Below, one piece after another: positions 7,491 through 15,491 of a stretch of DNA of 37,827 bases (position 1 is the first letter of the stretch; each line of letters opens with the position of its first letter). The translations under genes were made by a program, and so were the position numbers. This DNA is from Spirochaetota bacterium (GTDB lineage: Bacteria; Spirochaetota; Leptospiria; Turneriellales; Turneriellaceae): contig JAFEGD010000137.1 in the NCBI GenBank assembly GCA_018240245.1, forward strand, positions 1-37,827, given 5' to 3'. The notes under the pieces were generated by a model, which saw only the letters and a list, made by a program, of their open reading frames with translations, did no database searches and had not been told where the DNA came from.

Positions 7491-8450
7491 ATGCTCAAGC
7501 CTTTGGTTCTCATTATCGACCCCGATATCGCACTGCAAGAGATTCTCTCTGAGATACTCAAGAATCGATTTCGCATTTGCGTTGCGAACAGCATTGCCGA
7601 GAGTCGCGAACTTTTGGCTAACGACGATGCGCATCTGATTTTTATCGAACTATTGTTGCCGGGCGAAGACGCGATCGACTATATCGAAAAAGCGAAAAAA
7701 GGCAAGATTAACAGCCAAGTTATCGTTATTACCGACAATGCGACCGTCGAAAACGCCGTCACCGCGCTCAGGCACGGCGCGCTCGATTTTCTGACAAAGC
7801 CTTTCGAGATCGAAGATATTGCGCGCATCGTCGAGAAATTTTTTTCGATCACCGCCAATCGCGAAGCGGATTACGATATCTATTCGTGCATCATCGAAGA
7901 GGCGCGCACTTTTCAACTACCTACCGATTTTTCGATTATCTCGACTTTCATGTCCGAAATCATGCATATCATTTCTCGTTTTTCGGGAATCGATAAAAAA
8001 ACGACGCTCACGCTACGCTTAGCGCTCTACGAGATGCTCGTCAACGCGATGGAGCACGGTAATCTCGAAATTAATTACGAGATGAAGAAAAATTTGCTCG
8101 AAGAAGTCATCGATTATCAACGTTATTTACAAGAACGCGCAAACAGCGAACCTTTTGCAAAACGCAAAGTTCTCGTCTCGTATAAATACGACGGTAAATC
8201 GATTACATTTACTATCACCGACGAAGGCAAAGGTTTCGACGCGAGCAAAGTGCCGAACCCGCATTCGTCCGAGAATTTAGAACGCCTCAACGGGCGCGGT
8301 ATATTCATCTCGCGCGTCAATATGACGCGCGTGACGTATAACGACATCGGCAACTCGGTAACGCTTTACAAAGAATTGCCGACGGCAACCGTCACCGCAC
8401 CCGCTCTAGCACCCGAAGCCGCGCCGAACGTGCCCGTGGGTTCTCGCTAA
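7491..8450 (+). CDS. Degenerate receiver domain fused to an RsbW-like anti-sigma ATPase domain
   Basis: The protein has 319 residues. Residues 5-115 form a receiver fold: LVLIIDPD, then FIELLLPGED, TD at 81-82 and LTKPF with Lys103. The usual phosphoacceptor Asp is Glu53 and the acidic pair is D10-P11-D12, so normal phosphorylation is unlikely. Residues about 150-305 are a GHKL ATPase of the RsbW/SpoIIAB type: E181-x3-N185 in ALYEMLVNAMEHGN, the G1 box DEGKGFD (244-250) and the GRGIFI lid. There is no HisKA, so it should act as a serine kinase/anti-sigma partner rather than a sensor kinase. The Ala/Pro-rich C-terminal tail is encoded in DNA shared with the end of rsmH. A TTGACA sits at 7451-7456. 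Confidence 0.85.
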   Translation: MLKPLVLIIDPDIALQEILSEILKNRFRICVANSIAESRELLANDDAHLIFIELLLPGEDAIDYIEKAKKGKINSQVIVITDNATVENAVTALRHGALDFLTKPFEIEDIARIVEKFFSITANREADYDIYSCIIEEARTFQLPTDFSIISTFMSEIMHIISRFSGIDKKTTLTLRLALYEMLVNAMEHGNLEINYEMKKNLLEEVIDYQRYLQERANSEPFAKRKVLVSYKYDGKSITFTITDEGKGFDASKVPNPHSSENLERLNGRGIFISRVNMTRVTYNDIGNSVTLYKELPTATVTAPALAPEAAPNVPVGSR

Positions 8451-9327
8451 TCTCTGCGTCGTTCGGTACGACGCCGCCGCGATCGATTTCTTTGAAATCG
8501 CCGGGCGAAAAATTACTTTTCGCAAGCGGGTCGCTCTGTCGAATCTGCGTACGCGCACGAAACGCATGCTTTACTATGCGGTCTTCTAACGAGTGAAAGG
8601 TAATCAGCGCAAGCCGCCCCCCTACGCAGAGCGCGTCGGGTAAAAATTGCAATGCCGTTTCAAGCGCATTAAGTTCGCCGTTGACCGCAATGCGTAGCGC
8701 CTGGAAAACTCTCGTCGCGGGGTGACGCTGCGCATGGCCTTTTGCCAGATATTTCGGCGGATATACAGCCGCACAGATTTCGGCTAACGCGCGCGTGGTC
8801 TCGATGGGATGAGTCTTACGCTTAACGACAATCTCATGCGCAATGCGGCGCGCATACTTTTCTTCGCCGTAGTCGAAAAATATGCGCGCAAGCGTCTCTT
8901 CGTTCGAGCGCATAACGATATCGACCGCAGTCTTTTTTTGCGAAGTGTCGAGGCGCATGTCTAACGGCTGCTCGAAGCGAAAGCTAAAGCCGCGCTCGAA
9001 GTGGTCGAAGTGCGCCGACGAAATACCCAAGTCGAGAAAAATAAAACCGAACGGCGTCTCTTCTGAAAAAGGATTATCGCTGAAATTACCCTGCCGGTAT
9101 GAAATACCCTCGTCGCCCGCACGCTCGCGAGCGAGACCGAGCATTTCAGCGTCGGCATCGGATGCAAAAATCTGCGCCGAGGCGTAAGTCTCGCGCAGCG
9201 CTCGGGTATGGCCGCCCAGCCCTAAAGTGCCGTCCCAAATTTTTGTGCGCTGTGGCGGCAGATGCAGAAGACAATCCGCCGCCTTCAGAACCTCGTCGAC
9301 GAGGATGCTTTTGTGAAACGGCGCTAT
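8392..9327 (-). CDS. rsmH: 16S rRNA (cytosine1402-N4)-methyltransferase RsmH, probable ATA start
   Basis: RsmH (MraW) methylates N4 of C1402 in 16S rRNA. The first ATG in frame (9144) would give only 250 residues and remove the SAM site. The open frame continues upstream and encodes the missing N-terminus: [17 protein letters not shown], then WDGTLGLGGHTRAL (motif I) and ASDADAEML. No ATG, GTG or TTG exists between the in-frame stop near 9470 and 9144. The best candidate is ATA at 9327-9325, which overlaps the clpC stop as ATAG. It gives 311 residues, matching the family (313 in E. coli). Later motifs LDLGISSAHFD, GFSF and ALITFHSLEDRIVKH are typical. The 3' end overlaps the preceding signalling gene by 59 bp. 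Confidence 0.88.
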   Translation of the reverse strand: MAPFHKSILVDEVLKAADCLLHLPPQRTKIWDGTLGLGGHTRALRETYASAQIFASDADAEMLGLARERAGDEGISYRQGNFSDNPFSEETPFGFIFLDLGISSAHFDHFERGFSFRFEQPLDMRLDTSQKKTAVDIVMRSNEETLARIFFDYGEEKYARRIAHEIVVKRKTHPIETTRALAEICAAVYPPKYLAKGHAQRHPATRVFQALRIAVNGELNALETALQFLPDALCVGGRLALITFHSLEDRIVKHAFRARTQIRQSDPLAKSNFSPGDFKEIDRGGVVPNDAEISENPRARSARLRVLERVR

Positions 9328-11909
9328 TGTTTCATAACCTCGCCCGCCGTCTCGGGTTCGTTTTGCGCCGACTCGTCGGGCAGGCGAGAGTTTTCCCAGA
9401 TTTCGTCGATCGACGCTTCGTCTTCGTAGAATTCGCTCTTGACTTCTAAGAATTTTTCTGCGCTCAAATTTTTAAGCGTAAACGCTAATTTTTCGACGCC
9501 GTCTTTTTTTTCAAGGCCAATTTTTATTTCGACCGGCTCGGTAATTTTCTTTTCGAGAAGCATCATCGCGAGTTCGTCTTCGATTTCGCGTTGTACGAGA
9601 CGCTTCAACGGGCGTGCACCGTATTTTTCGCTATAGCCTTTTGCTGCGAGGTAGGCGCGCGCGTTCTCTTTCAGCGTCAGGTACATATTTTTGAGCAGCG
9701 TGTTATAGTTGATATCGTCGATGGTGATATCGACAATTTCTTCGATCTCTTCTTTGCTCAACGGGTCGAAAATAATCACGTCGTCGATACGATTCAAGAA
9801 CTCTGGTGAAAAATGTTTGCGCAATTCTTCGAGTACCTGTTCGCGCTTCGAATCGTTTTTATTTTCCGCTTCGCCGAAGCCCAACTTGCCGCCCTTTTGT
9901 AAGAAGCGCGCGCCGATATTCGACGTCAGAATAATAATCGTTTCTTTGAAGTTGACGTGGTGCCCGGCGTTATCGGTCAACTCGCCTTCGTCGAGAACCT
10001 GCAAAAGAATATTCTGAATTTCATGGTGCGCTTTTTCGATCTCGTCGAAAAGCAACACCGAGTGCGGGTGGCGACGAATCGCTTCGGTGAGTTGCCCGCC
10101 GTCTTCGTGGCCGACATACCCCGGAGGCGAACCGATAAATTTAGAGACCGAATGCATCTCCATGTATTCGCTCATGTCGAAACGAATGAGTGCGTCTTCT
10201 TCGCCGAACATGAATTCGGCGAGCGCTTTGGCGAGTTCGGTTTTACCCACGCCCGTCGGGCCTAAAAAGAAAAAACTACCAATCGGTTTATTGACCGCTT
10301 TAAGCCCCGTACGCGCGCGCCGCACCGCCCGCGAAATTTGTTCGATCGCGTTTTTTTGCCCCACAACACGATCGGCCAACTCTTCGGGCATTTTAATGAG
10401 GCGCTCGTTCTCGTTGTCTTCTAATTGCTGCAACGGGATACCCGTCCAATCGGCGATTACCTTAGATATATCTTCGACGCCGATTTCGACTCGTGCCCCG
10501 CTCTGTCCGTTACGCCATGCATCCATCGCTTCGCTCAGCCGCGCATTCGCGTCGCCGATTTCGTCGCGTAACTTTGCCGCCTTTTCGTATTCTTGCTGGC
10601 GCACCATTTCATTTTTGTCGCGCGTCAGTTGTTGAACCGATTTTTCGATTTCTTTAATTTCGTCGGGAATCACCGCCGACTTCAACCGCGCATGCGAACC
10701 CGCTTCGTCGATAATATCGATCGCTTTATCGGGCAGAAAGCGATCTTTAATATAGCGATCGGAAAGCTTGACGGCGGCGACAATCGCCTCTTTGCTAAAA
10801 GTAACAGCATGGTGTTTTTCGTAAGCGTGACGCAACCCGGCCAAAATGCGGATTGCATCTTCAACCGATGGCTCTTCAACCATGACAGACTGAAACCGAC
10901 GCTCTAAAGCCGAATCGCGCTCGATGTAACGTTTATATTCGCGCAGTGTAGTCGCGCCGATACACTGTATCTCGCCGCGCGCGAGCGCAGGCTTCAAGAT
11001 ATTCGCCGCATCGACAGCGCCTTCGGCCGCACCCGCGCCGATGATCGTGTGTACCTCGTCGATGAAAAGAATAATTTCTTTATTCGTGCGAATCTCTTTC
11101 ATGATTTTTTTGATACGATCTTCAAACTCGCCGCGATATTTTGTGCCAGCGATAAGCGCGGCGACATCGAGAGAAAAAATCTGTCGATTAAACATCGTCA
11201 TCGGTACCCGTTTTTGCACAACGCGCTGCGCGAGACCTTCGGCGATCGCCGTTTTACCGACGCCTGCCTCGCCGATGAGAATCGGATTATTTTTTGTTTT
11301 GCGCGACAATATCTGAATGACGCGCTCGATCTCGTGGTCGCGACCGATGACAGGGTCTGTCAATTTTTCTTCGGCCATTCGTGAAAGGTTGCGCGCATAC
11401 TCGTCGAGCATCGGCGTTTTCGACGCTTCTTTCTTTGGCTGTGCCGAGGCAGGTTTCGCCGTTGTCGTCGCCTGCGGCAGCCCAAGCGTCGCGTTTAATT
11501 CGTTGCGAATAACTTGGTAGTTCACCTGAAACGACTGCAAAGCCGCCGCGACGATACCGTTCGTATCGCGCAAGAGCGCTAATAAAATATGCTCGGAACC
11601 GATATAACTATGGCGCATTTTGCGCGCTTCGTCGCGCGAAAGTTCGAGAATGCGCTGCACCTTGTCTTTGGTCGTCGGGTCGATCACCATCGTATTGCTG
11701 TCTTGCTCGGCGCGCTTCTCGATTTCTTTTTTGAGCTCGTTTGCATCGACGCCTAAACTCATCAGCATCTTAACGGCGACCGAATCTTGTGCTTTCAAAA
11801 TACCGAGCAGCACGTGTTCGGGGCCTAAAAACTCATGCCCCATGCGCTTCGCTTCACGCGGAGCGTAATCGTTAATAATCTTTTTAACGCGGTTTGTGAA
11901 ATCAAACAT
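9324..11909 (-). CDS. clpC: ATP-dependent Clp protease ATPase subunit ClpC
   Basis: The 861-residue AAA+ unfoldase feeds substrates to ClpP. It has a double Clp_N domain ([15 protein letters not shown] at 24-38 and [13 protein letters not shown] at 101-113), a first Walker A GEAGVGKT (213-220) with a VDEVHT-type Walker B, a UVR-like middle segment ([16 protein letters not shown]) and a second Walker A GPTGVGKT (Lys556). The UVR motif marks ClpC rather than ClpA or ClpB. The start [10 protein letters not shown] at 11909 fits the family and sits 6 bp downstream of a consensus promoter; the open frame extends further upstream but that part is not conserved. rsmH follows with a stop/start overlap. 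ClpC with Bpt (20847-21593) hints at N-degron turnover, but no clpS is visible. Confidence 0.96.
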   Translation of the reverse strand: MFDFTNRVKKIINDYAPREAKRMGHEFLGPEHVLLGILKAQDSVAVKMLMSLGVDANELKKEIEKRAEQDSNTMVIDPTTKDKVQRILELSRDEARKMRHSYIGSEHILLALLRDTNGIVAAALQSFQVNYQVIRNELNATLGLPQATTTAKPASAQPKKEASKTPMLDEYARNLSRMAEEKLTDPVIGRDHEIERVIQILSRKTKNNPILIGEAGVGKTAIAEGLAQRVVQKRVPMTMFNRQIFSLDVAALIAGTKYRGEFEDRIKKIMKEIRTNKEIILFIDEVHTIIGAGAAEGAVDAANILKPALARGEIQCIGATTLREYKRYIERDSALERRFQSVMVEEPSVEDAIRILAGLRHAYEKHHAVTFSKEAIVAAVKLSDRYIKDRFLPDKAIDIIDEAGSHARLKSAVIPDEIKEIEKSVQQLTRDKNEMVRQQEYEKAAKLRDEIGDANARLSEAMDAWRNGQSGARVEIGVEDISKVIADWTGIPLQQLEDNENERLIKMPEELADRVVGQKNAIEQISRAVRRARTGLKAVNKPIGSFFFLGPTGVGKTELAKALAEFMFGEEDALIRFDMSEYMEMHSVSKFIGSPPGYVGHEDGGQLTEAIRRHPHSVLLFDEIEKAHHEIQNILLQVLDEGELTDNAGHHVNFKETIIILTSNIGARFLQKGGKLGFGEAENKNDSKREQVLEELRKHFSPEFLNRIDDVIIFDPLSKEEIEEIVDITIDDINYNTLLKNMYLTLKENARAYLAAKGYSEKYGARPLKRLVQREIEDELAMMLLEKKITEPVEIKIGLEKKDGVEKLAFTLKNLSAEKFLEVKSEFYEDEASIDEIWENSRLPDESAQNEPETAGEVMKQ

Positions 11910-11915
11910 ACGGAT

Positions 11916-11944
11916 ATTATAATTTCGGCAACAAACGCCGTCAA
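11916..11944 (-). promoter_or_regulatory. Near-consensus promoter of clpC giving a leaderless mRNA
   Basis: On the minus strand TTGACG (11944-11939), a 17-bp spacer and a perfect TATAAT (11921-11916) are followed by only six bases before the clpC ATG (11909). The expected transcription start therefore falls on the start codon. No ribosome-binding site is present. Confidence 0.65.
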
Positions 11945-11958
11945 TAAAAAGGTGAAAC

Positions 11959-11998
11959 AATTTTCCTTCAACTCGCTGGCGCGAGTTGAAGGAAAATT
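11959..11998. repeat. Perfect 18-bp inverted repeat with 4-nt loop between clpC and a divergent gene
   Basis: The arms 11959-11976 (AATTTTCCTTCAACTCGC) and 11981-11998 are perfectly complementary with loop TGGC. It lies 15 bp upstream of the clpC -35 and 46 bp before the ATG of the divergent [2Fe-2S] gene. A terminator is unlikely because both genes point away from it. It could be an operator or a cruciform. It does not match CIRCE or the CtsR heptad repeat. Confidence 0.7.
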
Positions 11999-12043
11999 TC
12001 TGGCGGTTAATCGGTATTTTTATTATACTATAAGCCAGCATTC

Positions 12044-12349
12044 ATGGTTGACGACAATCATCCCCTAGCCGCAAAAGCGCCGTGGCAATCTTGTATCGCC
12101 GTTTGCAGCAAATGTGCGAAAAAAATCGGCCAACTTGACGGCGACAAGACGCGGTTGCGTGTGGCGTTAAAAGCGCTCATCGCCGAACGCGGGCTCAAAG
12201 AAAAAGTGCGCGCCGTCGATAGTTCTTGCTTCGATATCTGTCCCGAAAACCGCATCACGGTGGCACACTTCACACCGCAGGGCATCCGCATGATTACGGT
12301 GCCATCGACAATCACAGCCGCAGCGATTTTGGCTGAGTTTGGCTATTGA
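12044..12349 (+). CDS. Small thioredoxin-like [2Fe-2S] ferredoxin domain protein
   Basis: The 101-residue protein has four cysteines arranged as IAVCSKCAKKIG near residue 20 and VDSSCFDICPENRITVAHF near residue 65. The second cluster, C-x3-C followed by P-x-x-R, is typical of the thioredoxin-like [2Fe-2S] family. In that family the first cluster is usually C-x(10-12)-C or close to it; here the nearest pair is CSKC, so cluster ligation should be checked. The likely role is electron transfer or metal-linked metabolism; the partner is unknown. The gene is divergent from clpC and convergent with argJ, whose end is 15 bp away. TATACT-like sequence lies at 12024-12029, but no good -35 was found. 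Confidence 0.7.
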   Translation: MVDDNHPLAAKAPWQSCIAVCSKCAKKIGQLDGDKTRLRVALKALIAERGLKEKVRAVDSSCFDICPENRITVAHFTPQGIRMITVPSTITAAAILAEFGY

Positions 12350-12364
12350 TGCGCGCAATACGAT

Positions 12365-13543
12365 CTACGTCGTATAATAAGCATTGATCTTTACGTAGTC
12401 TTCGGTGTAATCGCAACCGTAAACCGTCCAAGATTTTTTGCCGGTCCCAAGCGACACTTCGAGGTGGAGCTCTTCATTTTTTTGTAAGTACGCAGAGAGC
12501 ACGGCCAACTGGTAGTTGCCATAACTTTTACCGCCCCACCGAATGCGAATTTTTTCGGGGTAAATTTTGACGCCCGGTGTTTTACCGATCGCCATGAAAA
12601 TACGCCCCCAATTTGGGTCGCCTTTATAGATCGCAGTTTTAACGAGCGGCGAATTGATGATGCTCTTGCCGATCGCTTTCGCCGCGCTTTCGCTCGCACA
12701 ATTTTTTACGGTGACGGTGAAAAGCTTTGTCGCGCCCTCGCCGTCGCGCGCAAGCATGCGTGTGAGTTCTAACGCGACTTCGTGAAACGCTTTCTCAAAC
12801 TGGGGGATTGAGACCTTACCCGCAAGGCCGTTCGCGAGCGCAAGTACCGTATCGGACGTCGACATATCGGTATCGACCGAGAGCGAATTATACGTCGATG
12901 CCGCAGTCTTGGTCAAGAGCGCCTTGAGGCGCGGCGCAGAAACTTCGGCGTCGGTGAATATATACGAGAGCATCGTCGCCATATTGGGTTCGATCATTCC
13001 CGAGCCTTTCGCGACGCCGACGATTGTCGCTTGACCCACGCGGCGCGAGACAAATTTAGAAAACGTATCGGTCGTCATAATCGCTTCGGCAAAACCCTCG
13101 AAGTCGGTAGTCACAAGTTTAGCCGGTAAATTCTTAACGGCGCTCACGATTCGCTCTGCGGGCAAGCGGCGGCCGATAACCCCTGTCGACGACGGAAAAA
13201 TTTGCGCCACGGGAACTTTCAACTCTTCGGCGACCGCTTTACAGATTCTTACTGCATCCGCATAGCCTTGCTTGCCCGTCGCCACGTTCGAATTCTTGGA
13301 ATTCACAACGACCGCGCGTACTTTGCCGCCTTTGATGTGCTGGATGCCCACAAGCACGGGATTGCCCTTTACTTGATTTTGTGTGAAGAGAGCCGCACCG
13401 TTTGCCGGTACCTCAGAGACGACGATGCCCAAGTCGAGGCTGGTATCTTTGATGCCCGCGTTGGTAATAAAAGTGCGATATCCGCGCGGAATCGCGGTCA
13501 GTTTTTTTGACTTAAACGCTGCGGTGATCGTCTTGTTTTCCAC
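12365..13543 (-). CDS. argJ: Glutamate N-acetyltransferase / amino-acid acetyltransferase ArgJ
   Basis: The 392-residue protein is an arginine-biosynthesis enzyme that moves the acetyl group from N-acetylornithine to glutamate. The proprotein self-cleavage site is visible: KGSGMIEPNMATMLSYIFTDAE, with the nucleophilic Thr at residue 190. Other family segments are FPSSTGVIGRRLP, DMSTSDTVLALANG, RDGEGATKLFTV and DPNWGRIFMAIGKTPGV. The full length is as expected. The start is GTG at 13543, preceded at good spacing by AGAGGAA. That ribosome-binding site and the GTG both lie inside the 3' arm of a hairpin. The gene follows yajQ on the same strand after 87 bp. Confidence 0.96.
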   Translation of the reverse strand: MENKTITAAFKSKKLTAIPRGYRTFITNAGIKDTSLDLGIVVSEVPANGAALFTQNQVKGNPVLVGIQHIKGGKVRAVVVNSKNSNVATGKQGYADAVRICKAVAEELKVPVAQIFPSSTGVIGRRLPAERIVSAVKNLPAKLVTTDFEGFAEAIMTTDTFSKFVSRRVGQATIVGVAKGSGMIEPNMATMLSYIFTDAEVSAPRLKALLTKTAASTYNSLSVDTDMSTSDTVLALANGLAGKVSIPQFEKAFHEVALELTRMLARDGEGATKLFTVTVKNCASESAAKAIGKSIINSPLVKTAIYKGDPNWGRIFMAIGKTPGVKIYPEKIRIRWGGKSYGNYQLAVLSAYLQKNEELHLEVSLGTGKKSWTVYGCDYTEDYVKINAYYTT

Positions 13544-13581
13544 AATTTTTCCTCTGAATCAATGCAGGGGTAAAATTGTGG
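13540..13581 (-). promoter_or_regulatory. Hairpin sequestering the argJ ribosome-binding site and start codon
   Basis: The arms 13540-13556 and 13565-13581 pair at 15 of 17 positions, with 10 contiguous pairs at the base (CCACAATTTT/AAAATTGTGG) and a loop of 8. In the argJ mRNA the downstream arm holds CAGAGGAAAAATTGTGG, that is, the Shine-Dalgarno and the GTG start. This geometry would block initiation when folded. No ligand-binding core is evident. Confidence 0.55.
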
Positions 13582-13585
13582 ACAT
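13559..13585 (-). other. Possible 8-codon leader ORF upstream of argJ
   Basis: In the argJ leader, ATG (13585-13583) opens a frame coding MSTILPLH and ending at TGA (13561-13559). It spans the 5' arm and loop of the hairpin that covers the argJ start, so a translating ribosome would unfold that hairpin. No Shine-Dalgarno precedes it and it contains no Arg codon. It may be chance. Confidence 0.3.
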
Positions 13586-13630
13586 GCTGAAAATAAAATT
13601 CAAAAATTTAACAAATCGCGCGCCCGCACC

Positions 13631-14122
13631 CTAACGGTAGTTAGTATATTGTAGCGGAATCGGTAAATTGGCGCCGCTCAAGAGCTTCATCGCTTCTTGC
13701 AGGTCGTCTTTCGATTTACCCGTCACGCGCAATTTTTCGCCTTCGATTTGCGAACGCACTTTGAGTTTTGAATCGCGAATAAGAATATTAATTTTTTTTG
13801 CATGCTCTTGCGCAATGCCGTTGATAAACAGCGCTTTTTGCCGCACCGTACCGCCGAACGCCGACTCCATTTTTTGATAGTCGATTGCCTTCAATGCAAT
13901 GCCTCGCTTGATGAGTTTCGATTCGATCACGTCTTTGAGTTGCTTGAGCTTGCCCTCGTCGTCGGCGATGAGAGTTAGCTCTTTATTTTCAAATTTGATC
14001 TCGACCTTCGTGCCCTTGAAATCGAACCGTGTTGCGATCTCGCGTTGCGCCTGGTCGATTGCGTTCGCAACCTCTTGCCAATTGGTTTCAGAAACGACGT
14101 CGAACGAAGACTCTTGCGCCAT
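13631..14122 (-). CDS. yajQ: YajQ family nucleotide-binding protein
   Basis: The 163-residue protein matches YajQ along its whole length: SSFDVVSETNWQEVANAIDQA, REIATRFDFKGTKVEI, DDEGKLKQLKDVIESKLIKRGI and GGTVRQKALFINGIAQEHAKKI. YajQ proteins have two ferredoxin-like folds and have been reported to bind tRNA, GTP or, in Xanthomonas, cyclic di-GMP. The cellular role is not settled. The ATG (14122-14120) overlaps the stop of the upstream desaturase gene by one base, in TAATG order. Presence of HD-GYP and other cyclic-nucleotide genes nearby makes a second-messenger role possible, but that is inference. Confidence 0.95.
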   Translation of the reverse strand: MAQESSFDVVSETNWQEVANAIDQAQREIATRFDFKGTKVEIKFENKELTLIADDEGKLKQLKDVIESKLIKRGIALKAIDYQKMESAFGGTVRQKALFINGIAQEHAKKINILIRDSKLKVRSQIEGEKLRVTGKSKDDLQEAMKLLSGANLPIPLQYTNYR

Positions 14123-15138
14123 TATTTCTTTTTCTTCGTCGGCGATTTTTTCTGAGCCGCCGTTTTAGTTTTCGCTCTGCCTTTTTTTGTAATTGCGCGG
14201 GACGGTTTTTTCTTGCCGGGCGTTACCGATGCCGAAGCCATGTGGTCGTCGGCAAAATGCTCGACCACCGAACCGCCTCCCGCGAGCGCAAGACGCTCCA
14301 AACGCATCGATTTGCTGCGCAGCGCAGGAATAAACGGTGCTAAAAAATACGTTTTAATGACATACCAACCGAGCGAACGGCTATTGAGCGAAGGGTCGAT
14401 GAGGTGTTTGATCTTGTCGTGTGCCGCGGGCAACTGGCTCCAATGTAAGCCCATCTGTTCGTGGTGTGCGGTATGCAGACCGTTATTCAAAAGAAATTTA
14501 TTATAGAAACCGGTGAAATTGCGCGAGTGGTTAAACTGTGATTCTTCGTCGGTATGTACGTGTTGAATATAATTGATAATAAGAACAAATTGGGTCGACA
14601 CAATCATCGGAATCGCCACATAGAGCAGCGCTTTTTTCGGGTTAAGATAAAACGCGCCCGCGATCCACAAAACCCAAACGACATATTGAGAAATGTAGTA
14701 TGCGAATTTTGTCTTGTTAGTGCGCCAATAGTGCTTCAAGAAATTCGACGTCGGCGTCTGCTGATAAACCGCGCTCACGAACGGGAAAGTGATCATCGTG
14801 AAGAAATTATTTTTTTCTGACAGCCGCCATGTGATCGTATAATCTCCCTCGCGGTTATTCAACACGTGATGGTTCATGTTATGCGTGGGAATCCACGCAT
14901 AAACGGGAAAGCCGTAAAAGAGTGTCAGCCAATAGTCGGTAACCTTATTCAAAAAATCAACGCGCCACATCGGAATGTGATTGTGGTTGTGCGCCATCGC
15001 AAAACAACTCGTCGCCATGAGAATCGAACCCAAGAAAAGCCAGACGTTGAACTCGGGGAGGTTCCAATTCACAATGAGGAGCGCCGTCGTGACGATCATA
15101 TAAAATACTGACAAAATATCAGCTTTGTATCTTAACAT
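14122..15138 (-). CDS. Membrane fatty acid desaturase
   Basis: The 338-residue di-iron desaturase carries the three histidine clusters in membrane-desaturase order: HNHNH (50-54), HNMNHH (86-91) and HTAHH (222-226), plus QHVHTDEE (192-199) and FNHSRN. Hydrophobic segments lie at about 8-48, 145-190 and 235-260. It should introduce a double bond into membrane acyl chains using O2 and an electron donor. The last 35 residues are very rich in Lys, Arg, Thr and Ala, an unusual tail for this family. The start is taken at the ATG at 15138; an in-frame GTG three codons earlier (15147) is equally possible. yajQ is translationally coupled downstream. Confidence 0.88.
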   Translation of the reverse strand: MLRYKADILSVFYMIVTTALLIVNWNLPEFNVWLFLGSILMATSCFAMAHNHNHIPMWRVDFLNKVTDYWLTLFYGFPVYAWIPTHNMNHHVLNNREGDYTITWRLSEKNNFFTMITFPFVSAVYQQTPTSNFLKHYWRTNKTKFAYYISQYVVWVLWIAGAFYLNPKKALLYVAIPMIVSTQFVLIINYIQHVHTDEESQFNHSRNFTGFYNKFLLNNGLHTAHHEQMGLHWSQLPAAHDKIKHLIDPSLNSRSLGWYVIKTYFLAPFIPALRSKSMRLERLALAGGGSVVEHFADDHMASASVTPGKKKPSRAITKKGRAKTKTAAQKKSPTKKKK

Positions 15139-15191
15139 ATTTTGCACCGCGTAAAAAACAGACGTACCGTCAAGCTGAATCGATTTTCCTA

Positions 15192-15209
15192 GCTATGGAA
15201 TTCCATAGC
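15192..15209. promoter_or_regulatory. Perfect 18-bp palindrome upstream of the AbrB/Doc operon
   Basis: GCTATGGAATTCCATAGC is fully self-complementary and lies 54 bp upstream of the antitoxin ATG, between divergent desaturase and toxin-antitoxin genes. Partial symmetry continues outward (ATTTTC and GAAAAT). Its position suits an autoregulatory operator bound by the antitoxin or the antitoxin-toxin complex. That role is inferred. Confidence 0.55.
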
Positions 15210-15263
15210 AGAAAATTGGCAAAGGACTCGACAGGCCACAGTCGTACCCACATACGTTATAAC

Positions 15264-15491
15264 ATGCATCATACAACTAAAATTCGTGCGATCGGCAACT
15301 CGCAAGGCGTGACTCTACCCAAGGCGCTGCTCGAACGCTACCATCTCAGAGAAGGCGACGAGGTCACTGCGATTGAAACGCAAGAGGGAATTTTGTTGAA
15401 AGCGCAGGACGCCGCTTTTGAAAAGGGCATGGAATTTTTCGATAAATTTTCACACAAATACCGCAATGCCTTGAAAGAGCTGGCGAAATAA
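15264..15491 (+). CDS. AbrB/MazE-type antitoxin
   Basis: The 75-residue protein begins MHHTTKIRAIGNSQGVTLPKALLERY, the SpoVT/AbrB swapped-hairpin DNA-binding domain, followed by LREGDEVTAIETQEGILLKA. The C-terminal part (EKGMEFFDKFSHKYRNALKELAK) is the likely toxin-binding tail. The ATG at 15264 is preferred over the in-frame ATG at 15195, because the latter lies inside the palindrome and the extra residues resemble nothing in the family. The stop TAA shares a base with the ATG of the Doc gene. Confidence 0.88.
   Translation: MHHTTKIRAIGNSQGVTLPKALLERYHLREGDEVTAIETQEGILLKAQDAAFEKGMEFFDKFSHKYRNALKELAK

Noticed and set aside
11959..11998. CIRCE (HrcA) operator or intrinsic terminator
   Set aside because: The sequence does not match TTAGCACTC-N9-GAGTGCTAA, and the flanking genes diverge so no transcript should end there.
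11910..12041. 44-residue N-terminal extension of ClpC
   Set aside because: It reads through the promoter and the inverted repeat, and family members start at MF-x-F.
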